Below the pieces are notes generated by a model. That model worked only from the letters and a program-made list of their open reading frames with translations. It ran no database searches and had not been told where the DNA came from. From assembly GCF_003594875.1 (NCBI RefSeq), contig NZ_QZEY01000004.1, positions 1 to 64,000 on the forward strand: a DNA stretch of 64,000 nucleotides. Direction: 5' to 3'. The stretch comes from Bailinhaonella thermotolerans. GTDB taxonomy: Bacteria > Actinomycetota > Actinomycetes > Streptosporangiales > Streptosporangiaceae. Positions 41,502 to 50,114 of this stretch are shown here, piece by piece (position 1 is the stretch's first letter; every line of letters starts with the position of its first letter). A program made the translations under genes and the position numbers.

Positions 41502-41534
41502 TCAAGTTTGTATTCAAATTTGAGTAGCTGTCAA
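41502..41534 (-). promoter_or_regulatory. PadR promoter and overlapping operator repeats
   Basis: On the minus strand a perfect -35 TTGACA (41534-41529) is followed 16 bp later by TACAAA (41512-41507), then ATG at 41499. Direct repeats TCAAGTTTG (41502-41510) and TCAAATTTG (41514-41522), the latter within the palindrome TCAAATTTGA, cover the -10 region. This is the likely binding site of PadR. Confidence 0.65.
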
Positions 41535-41601
41535 GGGCATGTGTGCCGGGACGGGTGAGGGGTAGCAGTCACGCCGGGCTTCAGCGCTGAGGAGGCGGGA
41601 G

Positions 41602-42105
41602 ATGGCCGTGACCACGGCTCCGGCGAAGGGGATCGGGCTCCCTGTCACGATCATCGGGATAGGGATCGGGGGCTTCGTCGACGGGATCCTGCTCCACCAG
41701 GTTCTCCAGTGGCACCACATGCTGAGCAGCACGAACGACGACAACGTGGGCGTCAGGGACTACCCGGTGAACACCGTCTCGGGCCTGGAGATGAACACGC
41801 TGTGGGACGGCTTCTTCCACGTCGTCTGCTGGCTCGCCGTCCTGATCGGGCTGGCCATGCTGTACGCCCGGCTCACCCACGACAGGGCCCGGCTGTGGAC
41901 CTCGGGCGTGCTGTGGGGGCGGCTGGCGATGGGCTGGGGGATCTTCAACCTGGTCGAGGGGATCGTGGACCACCACATCCTCGGCATCCACCACGTCCGG
42001 GCCGATGAGTACCGGACCTGGTGGGACCTGGGCTTCCTGCTCCTCGGCCTGGTCCTGCTCGTCGGCGGCTGGATGATCGCCCGCCGCGCGAGGCCGGTCC
42101 GATGA
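41602..42105 (+). CDS. DUF2243-domain membrane protein
   Basis: Membrane protein of 167 aa with four TM helices. DUF2243 signatures are GFVDGILLHQVLQWHHMLS (about 25-43) and WGIFNLVEGIVDHHILGIHHVR (about 112-133), both rich in membrane-proximal His that could bind metal or haem. It is coupled by ATGA overlap to a CtaG-like protein, which points to copper handling or oxidase assembly (inference). GGAGGCGGGAG precedes the ATG. Confidence 0.9.
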   Translation: MAVTTAPAKGIGLPVTIIGIGIGGFVDGILLHQVLQWHHMLSSTNDDNVGVRDYPVNTVSGLEMNTLWDGFFHVVCWLAVLIGLAMLYARLTHDRARLWTSGVLWGRLAMGWGIFNLVEGIVDHHILGIHHVRADEYRTWWDLGFLLLGLVLLVGGWMIARRARPVR

Positions 42106-43028
42106 GCGCCGCCGCCCTCGCCGCCGCCGGGCCCACAGCGCTCGCGCACGGGCCCGGGCCGCTCGCGGACGTGCCCGGGCCGCTCGCGTATGGTCTCGCG
42201 CCGCTCGCGCACGGGCACGGCGGGTCCGGTGTGGGCGAGGTGGTCGCGGTGCTGGGACTGCTCACCGTGCTCGTCCTCTACCTGCTCGGCGCGGCCGCCG
42301 CGGGCCGCCGCGGCGGGCGCTGGTGGAGCCGCCGGCGCACGGTCTCCTTCTGCGCCGGGGTGCTGCTGCTCGCGGTCGCCGTCTCCCCGCCGCTGGCCGG
42401 GTACGCCCACCACGACTTCCGCGGGCACATGCTCCAGCACCTCCTGATCGGCATGCTCGCGCCGCTCGGCCTGGTGCTCGGCGCCCCCGTCACGCTCGCG
42501 ATGCGCGCCCTCGGCCCCGGCCCCGCCCGCGCCATCGGCCGGGTGCTGCGCTCCCGCCCGGTCCACCTCATCGCGAACCCGTTCACCGCGCTCGCGCTCA
42601 ACATCGGCGGGCTCTACGCCCTCTACGCGACCCCGCTGTACGGCGTCAGCGTGGCGAGTCCCGTCGCGCACGAGCTGGTCCACGCGCACTTCCTGGCGGC
42701 GGGCTGCCTGTTCGCGTGGGTGATCGCCGGGCCCGACCCGGCCCCGCGCCGCCCGTCCGTCCCGCTCCGCCTCGTCGTGCTGGGCGTGGCGATCACGGCT
42801 CACGCCGTACTCGCCCAGCTCATGTACGCCGGACTGCTCCGCCACCTCGCCGTGCCGCCGGACCAGCTCAGGGGCGGCGCGGAGCTGATGTACTACGGCG
42901 GCGACATCGCCGAGCTGCTGCTCGCCTTCGCCCTGGTCTCCACCTGGCGGCGGCGCCGGTCCCCGTCCGCCCCGTCCGCCTCGTCCTCTCCGCCCTCCTC
43001 GCCCCCGCTGGCGACGCGCACCGCGTGA
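42102..43028 (+). CDS. CtaG-like cytochrome c oxidase assembly factor
   Basis: Membrane protein of 308 aa, caa3_CtaG family, with seven TM helices. Motifs are AHHDFRGHMLQHLLIGMLAPLGLVLGAP, the HELVHAHFLAAGCLFAWVIAG segment and LMYYGGDIAELLLAFALV near the end. Members help insert copper into haem-copper oxidases. The first 45 residues repeat PGPLA-like units encoded by tandem DNA repeats. It is translationally coupled to the DUF2243 gene. Confidence 0.9.
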   Translation: MSAAALAAAGPTALAHGPGPLADVPGPLAYGLAPLAHGHGGSGVGEVVAVLGLLTVLVLYLLGAAAAGRRGGRWWSRRRTVSFCAGVLLLAVAVSPPLAGYAHHDFRGHMLQHLLIGMLAPLGLVLGAPVTLAMRALGPGPARAIGRVLRSRPVHLIANPFTALALNIGGLYALYATPLYGVSVASPVAHELVHAHFLAAGCLFAWVIAGPDPAPRRPSVPLRLVVLGVAITAHAVLAQLMYAGLLRHLAVPPDQLRGGAELMYYGGDIAELLLAFALVSTWRRRRSPSAPSASSSPPSSPPLATRTA

Positions 43029-43121
43029 TCCGCCGGGCCGCGTGATCCGCGCCGAGCCGGGTGACCCCGGCCGGATCGTCCCGGGCCCGTCCAGTCGTCC
43101 TGCGCCGGCCGCGCCCGCCGT

Positions 43122-43200
43122 TCTGGGCCCGCCGTGCAGTCCTGGGCCCGGTACGCCCGCCTGGGCCCGGTACGCCCGCCGCCTGGGCCCGCCGTGCCGT
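43122..43200. repeat. About 20-bp tandem repeat, four copies
   Basis: Variants of CTGGGCCCGGTACGCCCGC occur four times in the 283-bp gap between the CtaG-like gene and hutF. No gene is evident in this gap. Confidence 0.75.
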
Positions 43201-43311
43201 ACCGGGGCGTGCGGAACCGGCCGGGAGTCGTTCCCGTCCGTTCCGGTTCTGGGTCCCCGCATCGGGGCGGGCTCGATGTCAGGATGGAAGGGGAGCGCCT
43301 GGAGGCGTCTG

Positions 43312-44655
43312 ATGGCGGGTGTGACGAGTTACTGGTGCGAACTGGCCTGGCTGGGGTCGGCGGTGCCCCGGGTGCTGGTGCGGGTCCACGGAGAGCACAT
43401 CGACGCCGTGACGCCGGGCGCCGACCCGCCGCCCGGGGCCGTACGGCTCGCCGGGCTCACCATCCCCGGGCTGGCGAACGCGCACTCGCACGCCTTCCAC
43501 CGGGCCCTGCGCGGACGGGTCCAGGGCGGCCGGGACTCCCACCGGGCCTGGCTCGACCGGATGCTCGGCGTGGCCGCCCGCCTCGGGCCCGACTCCTACC
43601 TCGCGCTCGCGCGGGCGACGTACGCCGAGATGGCGCTCGCGGGGATCACCAGCGTGGGGGAGTTCCACTACCTCCACCACGGGCCCGGCGGGACGCCGTA
43701 CGACGACCCGAACGAGATGGGGCACGCGCTGATCCGGGCCGCCCGGGACGCGGGGCCGCGCATCGCGCTGCTCGACACGGTGTACCTGGCCGGGGGCCTG
43801 GGGACGGGACTCGCCGGGCCGCTGCTGCGGTTCGGCGACGGCGACGCCGCGCGGTGGGCCGAGCGCGCGCAGGACCTCGCGCGGAAGTACCGCAACGACC
43901 GGGACGTGGAGATCGGCGCGGCGATCCACTCCGTGCCCGCGGTGCCCGTGGACCAGATGCCGGCCGTGGTGGAGTTCGCGCACGAGCACGCCGGGCCGGT
44001 CCACGCGCACGTGTCCGCGCGGCGCGAGGAGAACGAGCGGTGCGTGGCCGCCTACTCCGCGACGCCCACGCGGGTGCTGCACGAACACGGCGTGCTCGGG
44101 CCGCGCTCCACCGCCGTCCACGCCACCCACCTGGCCGACAGCGACGCCGAACTGCTCGGCGGCTCGGCCACCAACGTCTGCCTGTGCCCGACCGCCGAAC
44201 GCGACCTCGCCGGAGGCGTCGGCCCGGCCCGGCGGGTGCACGACCGCGGCTCGCCCATCACCCTGGGCAGCGACATCCACGCGGTGATCGACCTGTTCGA
44301 GGAGGCCCGCGCGGTCGAGCTGGACGAACGCCTGGTCAGCCAGGCCCGCGGGCACTGGCGCGCGGAGGAGCTGCTGACCGCCGCCACCTCCGCCGGGCAC
44401 GCCTCGCTCGGCTTCCCCGACGCCGGGATGATCGTCCCGGGCGCCCGCGCCGACCTGGTGTCGGTCCGGCTCGACTCGGTCCGCACGGCGGGCGCGACGC
44501 CCGCGACCGCCGGGGAGGCCGTCGTGTTCGCCGCGACCGCCGCCGACGTGCACTCGGTGGTGTCCGGCGGCCGGCGCGTGGTCGAGGACGGGCGCCACGT
44601 GCTCGGCGACGTGGGGCGTCTGCTCACGGAGGCCATATCCCCACTTCTCTCCTAA
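43312..44655 (+). CDS. hutF: Formimidoylglutamate deiminase (HutF-like)
   Basis: Amidohydrolase of 447 aa. HutF converts N-formimidoyl-glutamate to N-formyl-glutamate in histidine breakdown. Metal motifs are present: [11 protein letters not shown], a His in [18 protein letters not shown] and [19 protein letters not shown] (Asp ligand). The segment AIHSVPAV differs from the HSxRAV I expect in this family, where the Arg contacts substrate; here it is Pro. GGAGG precedes ATG 43312. hutI follows 74 bp on. Confidence 0.88.
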   Translation: MAGVTSYWCELAWLGSAVPRVLVRVHGEHIDAVTPGADPPPGAVRLAGLTIPGLANAHSHAFHRALRGRVQGGRDSHRAWLDRMLGVAARLGPDSYLALARATYAEMALAGITSVGEFHYLHHGPGGTPYDDPNEMGHALIRAARDAGPRIALLDTVYLAGGLGTGLAGPLLRFGDGDAARWAERAQDLARKYRNDRDVEIGAAIHSVPAVPVDQMPAVVEFAHEHAGPVHAHVSARREENERCVAAYSATPTRVLHEHGVLGPRSTAVHATHLADSDAELLGGSATNVCLCPTAERDLAGGVGPARRVHDRGSPITLGSDIHAVIDLFEEARAVELDERLVSQARGHWRAEELLTAATSAGHASLGFPDAGMIVPGARADLVSVRLDSVRTAGATPATAGEAVVFAATAADVHSVVSGGRRVVEDGRHVLGDVGRLLTEAISPLLS

Positions 44656-44729
44656 ACGTCAGCTTCTCTAGAGAAATCCGGGGGAAGGTAACGAGAGGGA
44701 CCTCTACCGATGGGGCGGCGAGCGCGGCG

Positions 44730-45926
44730 ATGAGCAGCACTCTCTTCGACGGGATCGGTCTGCTGTTCGACGGGGAACGGGATCGCGACGACGGCGCGCT
44801 GGTGATCGCGGAGGGCCGGGTCGCCTGGATCGGCCCTCCGAGGTCCGCGCCCCCGGCCGACGAGCGGGTGGACGTGGACGGGCGCTGCGTGATCCCCGGC
44901 TTCGTGGACAGCCACGCCCACCTCGTCTTCGCCGGTGACCACACGGCCGGGTTCGCCGCCCGCGCCCCCGGCGAGCCGTGCGCCGACCCGGATCCGGCGG
45001 GGGATCCGGCACCGTGCGACGAGCCGTTCGCCCGGCCGTACGGCGAGCGCGTGGCGGCCACGGTCGCCGCGACGCGCGAGGCGGGGGACGCCGAGCTGGC
45101 GCGGCGCACCGCCGCGCTGGTCGCGGAGATGACCTGGCAGGGCACCACCACCGTCGAGATCAAGAGCGGGTACGGCCTGAGCGTGCGCGACGAGCAGCGG
45201 TCCCTGCGCGTGGCCGCGGGGTTCACCACGGAGACCACCTACCTCGGGGCGCACGCGGTCCCGGCCGGGATGCGGCCGGACGACTACGTCTCGCTGGTGA
45301 CCGGCATGATGCTGGAGGCGTGCGCGCCGTACGCCCGGTGGGTGGACGTGATCTGCGATCGGGGGGCCTTCGACGGGGACCAGACCCGGGAGATCCTGCG
45401 GGCGGGCATGAAGGCGGGCCTGATGCCGCGGGTGCACGCGAACCGGTTCGGCGAGGGACCGGGAGTCCGGATCGCGTGCGAGGCCGGCGCCGCCTCGGCC
45501 GACCACTGCACCCACCTGACGGACGGTGACGTGGCGGCGCTGGCCGACAGCGGGACGGTGGCGACGCTGCTGCCGGGAGCGGAGTTCGCCGCGCGCTCGC
45601 CGTACCCCGACGCGCGGCGGCTCCTCGGCGCGGGAGTGACCGTGGCCCTCGCGACCGGGTGCGACCCGGGCACGTCGTACACCTCCTCGATGCCGTTCTG
45701 CGTCGCGCTCGCGGTGCGCGAGATGCGGATGACGCCGTGGGAGGCGCTGCGCGCGGCCACGTCCGGGGGAGCGCGGGCGCTGCGCCGTACCGACATCGGT
45801 CGGCTGGAGGTCGGCAGGCGCGGCGACCTGGTGATCCTCGACGCCCCGTCGTACGTCCATCTGGCGTACCGGCCGGGGGTGCCGCTGGTCTCGGAGGTCT
45901 GGCGAGGAGGTCGGCGGGTGGCTTGA
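44730..45926 (+). CDS. hutI: Imidazolonepropionase-like amidohydrolase (HutI-like), atypical active site
   Basis: Amidohydrolase of 398 aa resembling HutI, which opens imidazolonepropionate to formimidoyl-glutamate. H62 and H64 ([11 protein letters not shown]), EIKSGYGL, H236 ([10 protein letters not shown]) and H259 (ADHCTH) are present. Two oddities: an insertion of about 19 residues with two Cys (about 82-110) replaces the usual GGI-type loop, and the expected STDxNPG metal-ligand motif reads ATGCDPG, with G310 where the Asp should be. It is probably co-transcribed with hutF. The start ATG 44730 has a weak ribosome site. Confidence 0.85.
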   Translation: MSSTLFDGIGLLFDGERDRDDGALVIAEGRVAWIGPPRSAPPADERVDVDGRCVIPGFVDSHAHLVFAGDHTAGFAARAPGEPCADPDPAGDPAPCDEPFARPYGERVAATVAATREAGDAELARRTAALVAEMTWQGTTTVEIKSGYGLSVRDEQRSLRVAAGFTTETTYLGAHAVPAGMRPDDYVSLVTGMMLEACAPYARWVDVICDRGAFDGDQTREILRAGMKAGLMPRVHANRFGEGPGVRIACEAGAASADHCTHLTDGDVAALADSGTVATLLPGAEFAARSPYPDARRLLGAGVTVALATGCDPGTSYTSSMPFCVALAVREMRMTPWEALRAATSGGARALRRTDIGRLEVGRRGDLVILDAPSYVHLAYRPGVPLVSEVWRGGRRVA

Positions 45927-45988
45927 CCTGGGCAAACTCCTTTACCCCGGCTATCGAACCAGAAATACCTCGTTTGACGTATCTATCG

Positions 45989-46002
45989 GGGGAATGTTCC
46001 CC
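45989..46002 (+). promoter_or_regulatory. Short dyad upstream of the sigma factor gene
   Basis: GGGGAATGTTCCCC is a 6-bp-arm inverted repeat 69 nt before the sigma-factor ATG, just after a TTGACG (45974-45979). It may be an operator, part of a 5' leader hairpin, or the hut operon's terminator; the sequence does not decide. Confidence 0.35.
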
Positions 46003-46070
46003 GCGTCCCGATCGTTGGTCGGGGCGAACGAAGCTGTTCGGCGCGGCGTATTAAGCGAGGTGCCAATCGC

Positions 46071-47009
46071 ATGGCGAGGCTCCAGACAAACAGGTCCCAG
46101 TCCGACGACCAGGTCGCCGAGCGCGACCTGCTCGGGACCTACCTCGCGGAGATCGGTCGCGTGCCGCTGCTCGACGCCGAACGCGAGGTCGAGCTGGCCA
46201 AGCGCATCGAGGCCGGGCTGTTCGCCGAGCAACTGCTCGACGAGGGCGGCCCGTCCGACGCCACGCCCGAGGAACTGGCCGCGATCGTCGAGTCGGGGCA
46301 GCGCGCCAAGGACGAGTTCATCCGCGCCAACCTGCGCCTGGTGGTCGCCGTCGCGCGGCGCTACTCCGGGCGCGGAATGCCGCTGATCGACCTGGTCCAG
46401 GAGGGCAACCTGGGGCTGGTCCGCGCGGTCGAGAAGTTCGACTACCGGCGCGGGTTCAAGTTCTCGACGTACGCCACCTGGTGGATCCGCCAGTCCGTGG
46501 GCCGCGCGATCCACGAGCAGGCCCGCCCGGTGCGCCTGCCGACACACGCGGGCGAGCAGATGACCCGGCTGATGCGCATCCGCCGCGACATGCTGGCCGA
46601 GCTGGACCGCGACCCCACCGACGGCGAGCTGGCCGAGCTGCTGGAGATCCCGGTCGAGCGCGTCAAGGAGCTGCGCCGCTGGGCCTCCGACCCGGTGTCG
46701 CTGCAGCTCGGCGTGGGCGACGAGGACGAGACCGAGCTGGGCGACATGCTCGCCGACGACGACTGGGCCGACCCCGAGTCGCAGGCCCTCATGATCCTTG
46801 AGCGCGAGCAACTGGAAGGGCTGCTGCACGGCCTGGGCGGCGAGGCCCGCGAGATGCTCCGCTGGCGCTACGGCCTCATCGACGGCCGCGAGCACACCCT
46901 CACCGAGGTCGGCGAGCGCTACGGCATCGGCCGCGACCGCGCCCGCCGCATCGAACGCGAGTCCCTGGCCCGCCTCCGCAAAATGGCCACCGCCGGCGCC
47001 GCCGCCTGA
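46071..47009 (+). CDS. RNA polymerase sigma factor, sigma-70 group 2/3
   Basis: Sigma factor of 312 aa with regions 1.2 to 4: DLLGTYLAEIGRVPLLDAEREVELAKRIE (1.2), ANLRLVVAVARRYSGRGMPLIDLVQEGNLGL (2.1-2.2), FDYRRGFKFSTYATWWIRQSVGRAI (2.3-2.4), region 3 with VRLPTHAGEQ, and region 4 HTLTEVGERYGIGRDRARRIERESL. It lacks the long region 1.1 of the housekeeping factor, so it is an alternative, HrdA/SigB-like group 2 factor. No anti-sigma gene is adjacent. Confidence 0.92.
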   Translation: MARLQTNRSQSDDQVAERDLLGTYLAEIGRVPLLDAEREVELAKRIEAGLFAEQLLDEGGPSDATPEELAAIVESGQRAKDEFIRANLRLVVAVARRYSGRGMPLIDLVQEGNLGLVRAVEKFDYRRGFKFSTYATWWIRQSVGRAIHEQARPVRLPTHAGEQMTRLMRIRRDMLAELDRDPTDGELAELLEIPVERVKELRRWASDPVSLQLGVGDEDETELGDMLADDDWADPESQALMILEREQLEGLLHGLGGEAREMLRWRYGLIDGREHTLTEVGERYGIGRDRARRIERESLARLRKMATAGAAA

Positions 47010-47448
47010 CCTCGCCCCCTCCCGCCGGGAACCCACGGTGTACGGCGTCCGCGAAGCGCCCCGTCACCCAGAATGAGGAACCGGCGCCCGCGAAGGGCAA
47101 GGTCCTCGCGCGAGAGCGCTCCGCGCGCCCGAGCTCAGGCCGTCCCAAGCGGGGGCAGGCCCCCGCACCCCCAGCGAGCGGCTCCGCCCCTCGCACACCC
47201 CACCGCCCCGGCACTCGCGTACAACCGCGACCAGTCCCTCGGCGGGCGCGTACACCCGCCGCGCGATGAGGACTCAGCGACCGCCCTCAGGTCTCTCTAC
47301 GCCAGCAGTTGGCCGCATGAAGCCGGAGAGCTCTGGTGGGTGCGCTCCTGACCGGAGAGGCCGGATCAGGGGTGCCCTTCGGAGTCGGGGCGTTCGAGTA
47401 GGGCGCCGCAGGGGGAGCCTTCCCGGGATTGGTGGGGAGATCTCTCCG
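47010..47448. other. Intergenic stretch between convergent genes
   Basis: No convincing gene. It contains the second copy of the double-hairpin element (47145-47201), flanked by smaller GC dyads such as the CGCGCGAGAGCGCTCCGCGCG region near 47107-47128. Codon bias in the overlapping frames is weak. Confidence 0.5.
47145..47201 (-). repeat. Double-hairpin repeat element, copy B
   Basis: Read on the minus strand it begins GGGGTGTGCGAGGGGCGG, continues through CTCGCTGGGGGTGCGGGGGC and ends CCCCGCTTGG. It aligns with copy A at 28400-28459. Both stems survive although their inner bases differ (GGC/GCC inside GCGAG/CTCGC; GCGGGGGC/GCCCCCGC), so structure is kept rather than sequence. Confidence 0.75.
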
Positions 47449-48147
47449 TCAGGGGTGGCGGCGGCGGACGATTTCGGTGATCCAGGTGGGGGCGTAGGGG
47501 GAGGTGCAGCCTGGGGAGGTGGGGTGGTCCTTGAGGACTTCCAGGCGCTCGCCGATGGACAGGGCGCGGGGGCGGTGCTCGGCGTGCTCGATGCCGATCT
47601 GGGCCAGGCAGTGGTTCATCGCCCACTGGAGGCGGTCGGGGGCGTCCTTCATCTCGGCCTCGATGACGTCGAGGAGAGCGGGGAGGTCCAGGCCCTCGGG
47701 GTTCTTCGCCACGCGCTCGGTGGTCAGGGCCCAGCCGGCGCTCGCGACGACCGGGTCCGGGTCGGCGGTCCAGGCCAGGCGCAGATCCTCGGCGTGCCGG
47801 CTCTTCTTCACCACGTAGTTCACGAGCCAGTCGTGCACCTTCGGCGCGCGCGCCTCGCGCACCATGGCGTCCAGCTCGTCGCGGCCGTACGCCTTCGGCC
47901 GGCTGATCAGGAGCGCCAGCAGCCTCGCGGCGGTGTCGCCCGTCTCCCAGAGCCGGCGCGCGAGTTCCTGCTGCGTCTTCAGCCGCTTGGCCAGCGCGCG
48001 CAGCCTGCCGAGGTGCACGCCGTGATCGTCGCCGTGCCGCTCGTTCACCGCGCGCGCCTTGGGGTCCTCCAGCGCGGCCAGCTCGGCCATCACCTCGGCC
48101 ACCGTCGCCTCGGTCACCGTCGTCTCCGCCACCACGCCTCCGTCCAT
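47449..48147 (-). CDS. DNA alkylation repair protein, AlkD-like HEAT-repeat family
   Basis: Protein of about 232 aa made of helical HEAT-like repeats. The segments RPKAYGRDELDAMVREARAPKVHDWLVNYVVKK and ADPDPVVASAGWALTTERVAKNP match the AlkD/AlkC-like DNA glycosylase superfamily, in which aromatic and Asp residues on the concave face excise alkylated bases. The annotation is by fold; some relatives have no shown glycosylase activity. The start is uncertain: ATG 48147, GTG 48162 or an internal GTG after GGAGGC. It follows the ECF sigma gene on the same strand. Confidence 0.75.
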   Translation of the reverse strand: MDGGVVAETTVTEATVAEVMAELAALEDPKARAVNERHGDDHGVHLGRLRALAKRLKTQQELARRLWETGDTAARLLALLISRPKAYGRDELDAMVREARAPKVHDWLVNYVVKKSRHAEDLRLAWTADPDPVVASAGWALTTERVAKNPEGLDLPALLDVIEAEMKDAPDRLQWAMNHCLAQIGIEHAEHRPRALSIGERLEVLKDHPTSPGCTSPYAPTWITEIVRRRHP

Positions 48148-48266
48148 GAGCTGCGAATCCACCCTAAGCGGCCCCCGCCGTACGACGGGCGCGGAGGCGG
48201 GCCGGGCTTGCCGGAGACGGCAGGCACACGCCGGGCGCGCAGGGCGGGCGCGAGCCGGACACGAGG

Positions 48267-48292
48267 AAGGGCCCGGACTGTGCCGGGCCCTT
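48267..48292 (-). terminator. Terminator after the ECF sigma gene
   Basis: A perfect 10-bp stem AAGGGCCCGG/CCGGGCCCTT with a 6-nt loop starts 14 nt after the sigma stop. It separates the sigma gene from the AlkD-like gene. Flanking A/T pairs make it usable in both directions. Confidence 0.8.
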
Positions 48293-48305
48293 CACTCGCA
48301 GACCG

Positions 48306-48896
48306 TCAGGCCGCCCTCGGGGTGGGGATCGTGCCCTCGGTGTGGTTGTAGTCCGCCAGCTTGTCGCGGAGCTGGCGGCGGCCGCGGTGGAGGCGGCTCA
48401 TGACCGTGCCGATGGGCGTGCCCATGCGCTCGGCGATCTCCTTGTACGGGTAGCCCTCGACGTCGGCGAGGTAGACCGCCACCCGGAAGTCCTCGGGGAG
48501 ATCCCGGAGGGCGGTCATCACGGCGCTGTCGGGCAGGCGCTCCAGGACCTCGGTCTCGGCGGACTTGAGGCCGGAGGACATGTGCGACTCCGCGGCCGCG
48601 AGCTGCCAGTCCTCGACCTCCTCCGCGGCGGAGACCTTCGGGGAGCGCTGGCGCTTGCGGTACTCGTTGATGAAGTTGTTGGTGAGGATGCGGTGCAGCC
48701 AGGCCTTGAGGTTGGTGCCCTCGCGGAACTGGTGATGGGACTGGTAGGCCTTGGTGACGGTCTCCTGGACCAGGTCCTCGGCGTCGGCGGTGTTGCGCGT
48801 GAGGCGCAGGGCGGACGCGTAGAGCTGGGCGCTCAGCGGGAGGACGTCCTCCTCGAACCAGCGCTCTCGTTGTTCGTCAACCATCATCACGGTCAT
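48306..48896 (-). CDS. ECF sigma factor, SigR/SigH-like
   Basis: RNA polymerase sigma factor of 196 aa. Region 2 has [34 protein letters not shown] and region 4 has [48 protein letters not shown]. The [20 protein letters not shown] and [22 protein letters not shown] segments are close to Streptomyces SigR and mycobacterial SigH, which run the thiol-oxidative stress response. The usual zinc anti-sigma gene (rsrA) is not adjacent; a terminator and an AlkD-like gene follow instead. GGGGGGAAACC precedes ATG 48896. Confidence 0.93.
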   Translation of the reverse strand: MTVMMVDEQRERWFEEDVLPLSAQLYASALRLTRNTADAEDLVQETVTKAYQSHHQFREGTNLKAWLHRILTNNFINEYRKRQRSPKVSAAEEVEDWQLAAAESHMSSGLKSAETEVLERLPDSAVMTALRDLPEDFRVAVYLADVEGYPYKEIAERMGTPIGTVMSRLHRGRRQLRDKLADYNHTEGTIPTPRAA

Positions 48897-49127
48897 GGTT
48901 TCCCCCCAGGTCGTCGTCCTTCCCCCATCGCTGTCGCGGACGTCGCTTCGTCCGCCCGGCCCCACAAGGGCGGGCATTTACGGTAGATTTGCCTGGAGCG
49001 TGGTGGAGGCTTCACACCATCGGCAATGATCGTCGTCTCGGGCGTCTTCTGGCACGCCTAAAGTGCAGCCCGCATGGCCAGCGACCTCTATCGTACCAAT
49101 TGCCCGTCAAGAACGCTCGAATTTGTG

Positions 49128-49151
49128 GTGCGGATCACATTGCTTCCGCAC
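49128..49151 (-). terminator. Hairpin overlapping the phosphoesterase stop codon
   Basis: GTGCGGA/TCCGCAC arms (7 bp, 10-nt loop) span the TGA at 49135-49137. There is no T-tract, so a termination role is tentative. Confidence 0.35.
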
Positions 49152-49860
49152 CCGTGAGCCTATATAGGGCGTACGCCTGACGGAGCACCGGCAGGGCCAC
49201 GTTCCGCACCGAGACGCCTCCGGGCGTGACCCCGCGCTCGGATCCCAGGTGCGCGTGACCGTGGATCGCCAGGTCCACGTCGCCCTGGTCGATGGCCTCG
49301 GCGAGGAGGTACGACCCGAGGAACGGGTAGATCTCCGACGGCTCGCCCTCCAGGGTCTCCTTGACCGGCGAGTAGTGCGTCAGCGCGATCTTCAGGTCGG
49401 TGTCGAGGTCCTTCAGCGCCATGGCCAGGCCCGTCGAGAGCTCCTTGGTCAGGTGGTAGAACCGCTTCATCTCCGGCTCGCCGAACTCGCTCGCGCTGCG
49501 CCCGGCGAAGCCCCCGCCGAAGCCCTTCGTGCCGGCGATGCCGAGCCGCACCCCGTTCAGGTCGAGCACCACGTTGTCGCCCTCCAGGACGATGACCCCC
49601 GCGTCCTCCAGCATCGCGGTGATCTCGTCCTGCGCGTCGGAGTGGTAGTCGTGGTTCCCCAGCACGGCGACGACGGGCAGGCCCAGGTCGCGGAACTCGT
49701 CGGCGACCGCGCGGCCCTCCTCGACGGTGCCGTGCCGGGTCAGGTCCCCGCCGAGCAGCAGCACCTCGGCCCGCTCGGTGATGCCCTCCAGCGACTTGCG
49801 GAACCGCCCGCAGACGTCCTTGCCCAGGTGGATGTCCGCCACCGCTGCGACGCAGGTCAC
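49135..49860 (-). CDS. Calcineurin-like metallophosphoesterase
   Basis: Protein of 241 aa with the binuclear-metal motifs D9-I-H11, G37-G38-D39, G-N69-H70-D71, LTHYSPV and the GHAH box in LAIHGHAHLGSE. It is a likely phosphodiesterase or phosphatase; the substrate is unknown. The GTG start overlaps the BON gene stop (GTGA), making it the third gene of a nucleotidyltransferase-BON-phosphoesterase operon. This order suggests a shared job on a nucleotide or phosphoester (inference). Confidence 0.92.
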   Translation of the reverse strand: MTCVAAVADIHLGKDVCGRFRKSLEGITERAEVLLLGGDLTRHGTVEEGRAVADEFRDLGLPVVAVLGNHDYHSDAQDEITAMLEDAGVIVLEGDNVVLDLNGVRLGIAGTKGFGGGFAGRSASEFGEPEMKRFYHLTKELSTGLAMALKDLDTDLKIALTHYSPVKETLEGEPSEIYPFLGSYLLAEAIDQGDVDLAIHGHAHLGSERGVTPGGVSVRNVALPVLRQAYALYRLTGAEAM

Positions 49861-50114
49861 GGCAGGCGCTCCTCTCCCTCGGGGCGGTGCAGGTCGATCA
49901 GCGTGGTCTCGTCGCGGATCTCGTGGTCGGGGCAGATCTCCGCGGCCACCTCCTCGATCCTGCGGCGGCGCTCCTCGCTGGCCACCGTGCCGCGCAGGTA
50001 GATCACGTCCCCGCGCACGACGACCTGGAGCCCCTGCTCCGCCGTCCGCTCGTCCTCGGTCAGCCGCTCTCGCACTCGCGCGGAGAGGTAGTGGGGTTCC
50101 CTATTCGTCTCCAT
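49857..50114 (-). CDS. Single-BON-domain protein
   Basis: Small protein of 85 aa carrying one BON domain (about 10-80): L-x-x-D-x-RTAEQGLQVVVRGDVIYLRGTVASEERRRRIEEVAAEI. No signal peptide is seen, so it is cytoplasmic. BON domains bind phospholipids or act as small ligand or protein-interaction modules. It overlaps the nucleotidyltransferase gene by 14 nt and the phosphoesterase by 4 nt, so the three are tightly coupled. Confidence 0.88.
   Translation of the reverse strand: METNREPHYLSARVRERLTEDERTAEQGLQVVVRGDVIYLRGTVASEERRRRIEEVAAEICPDHEIRDETTLIDLHRPEGEERLP

Noticed and set aside
44935-45132. hutI as a frameshifted pseudogene because of the odd insertion
   Set aside because: The frame stays intact through the insertion and all flanking motifs are in order, so it is a real insertion rather than a frameshift.
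48989-49180. Small plus-strand open frame of 63 codons
   Set aside because: No ribosome site, overlaps the 3' end of the phosphoesterase gene, and shows no protein-like pattern.
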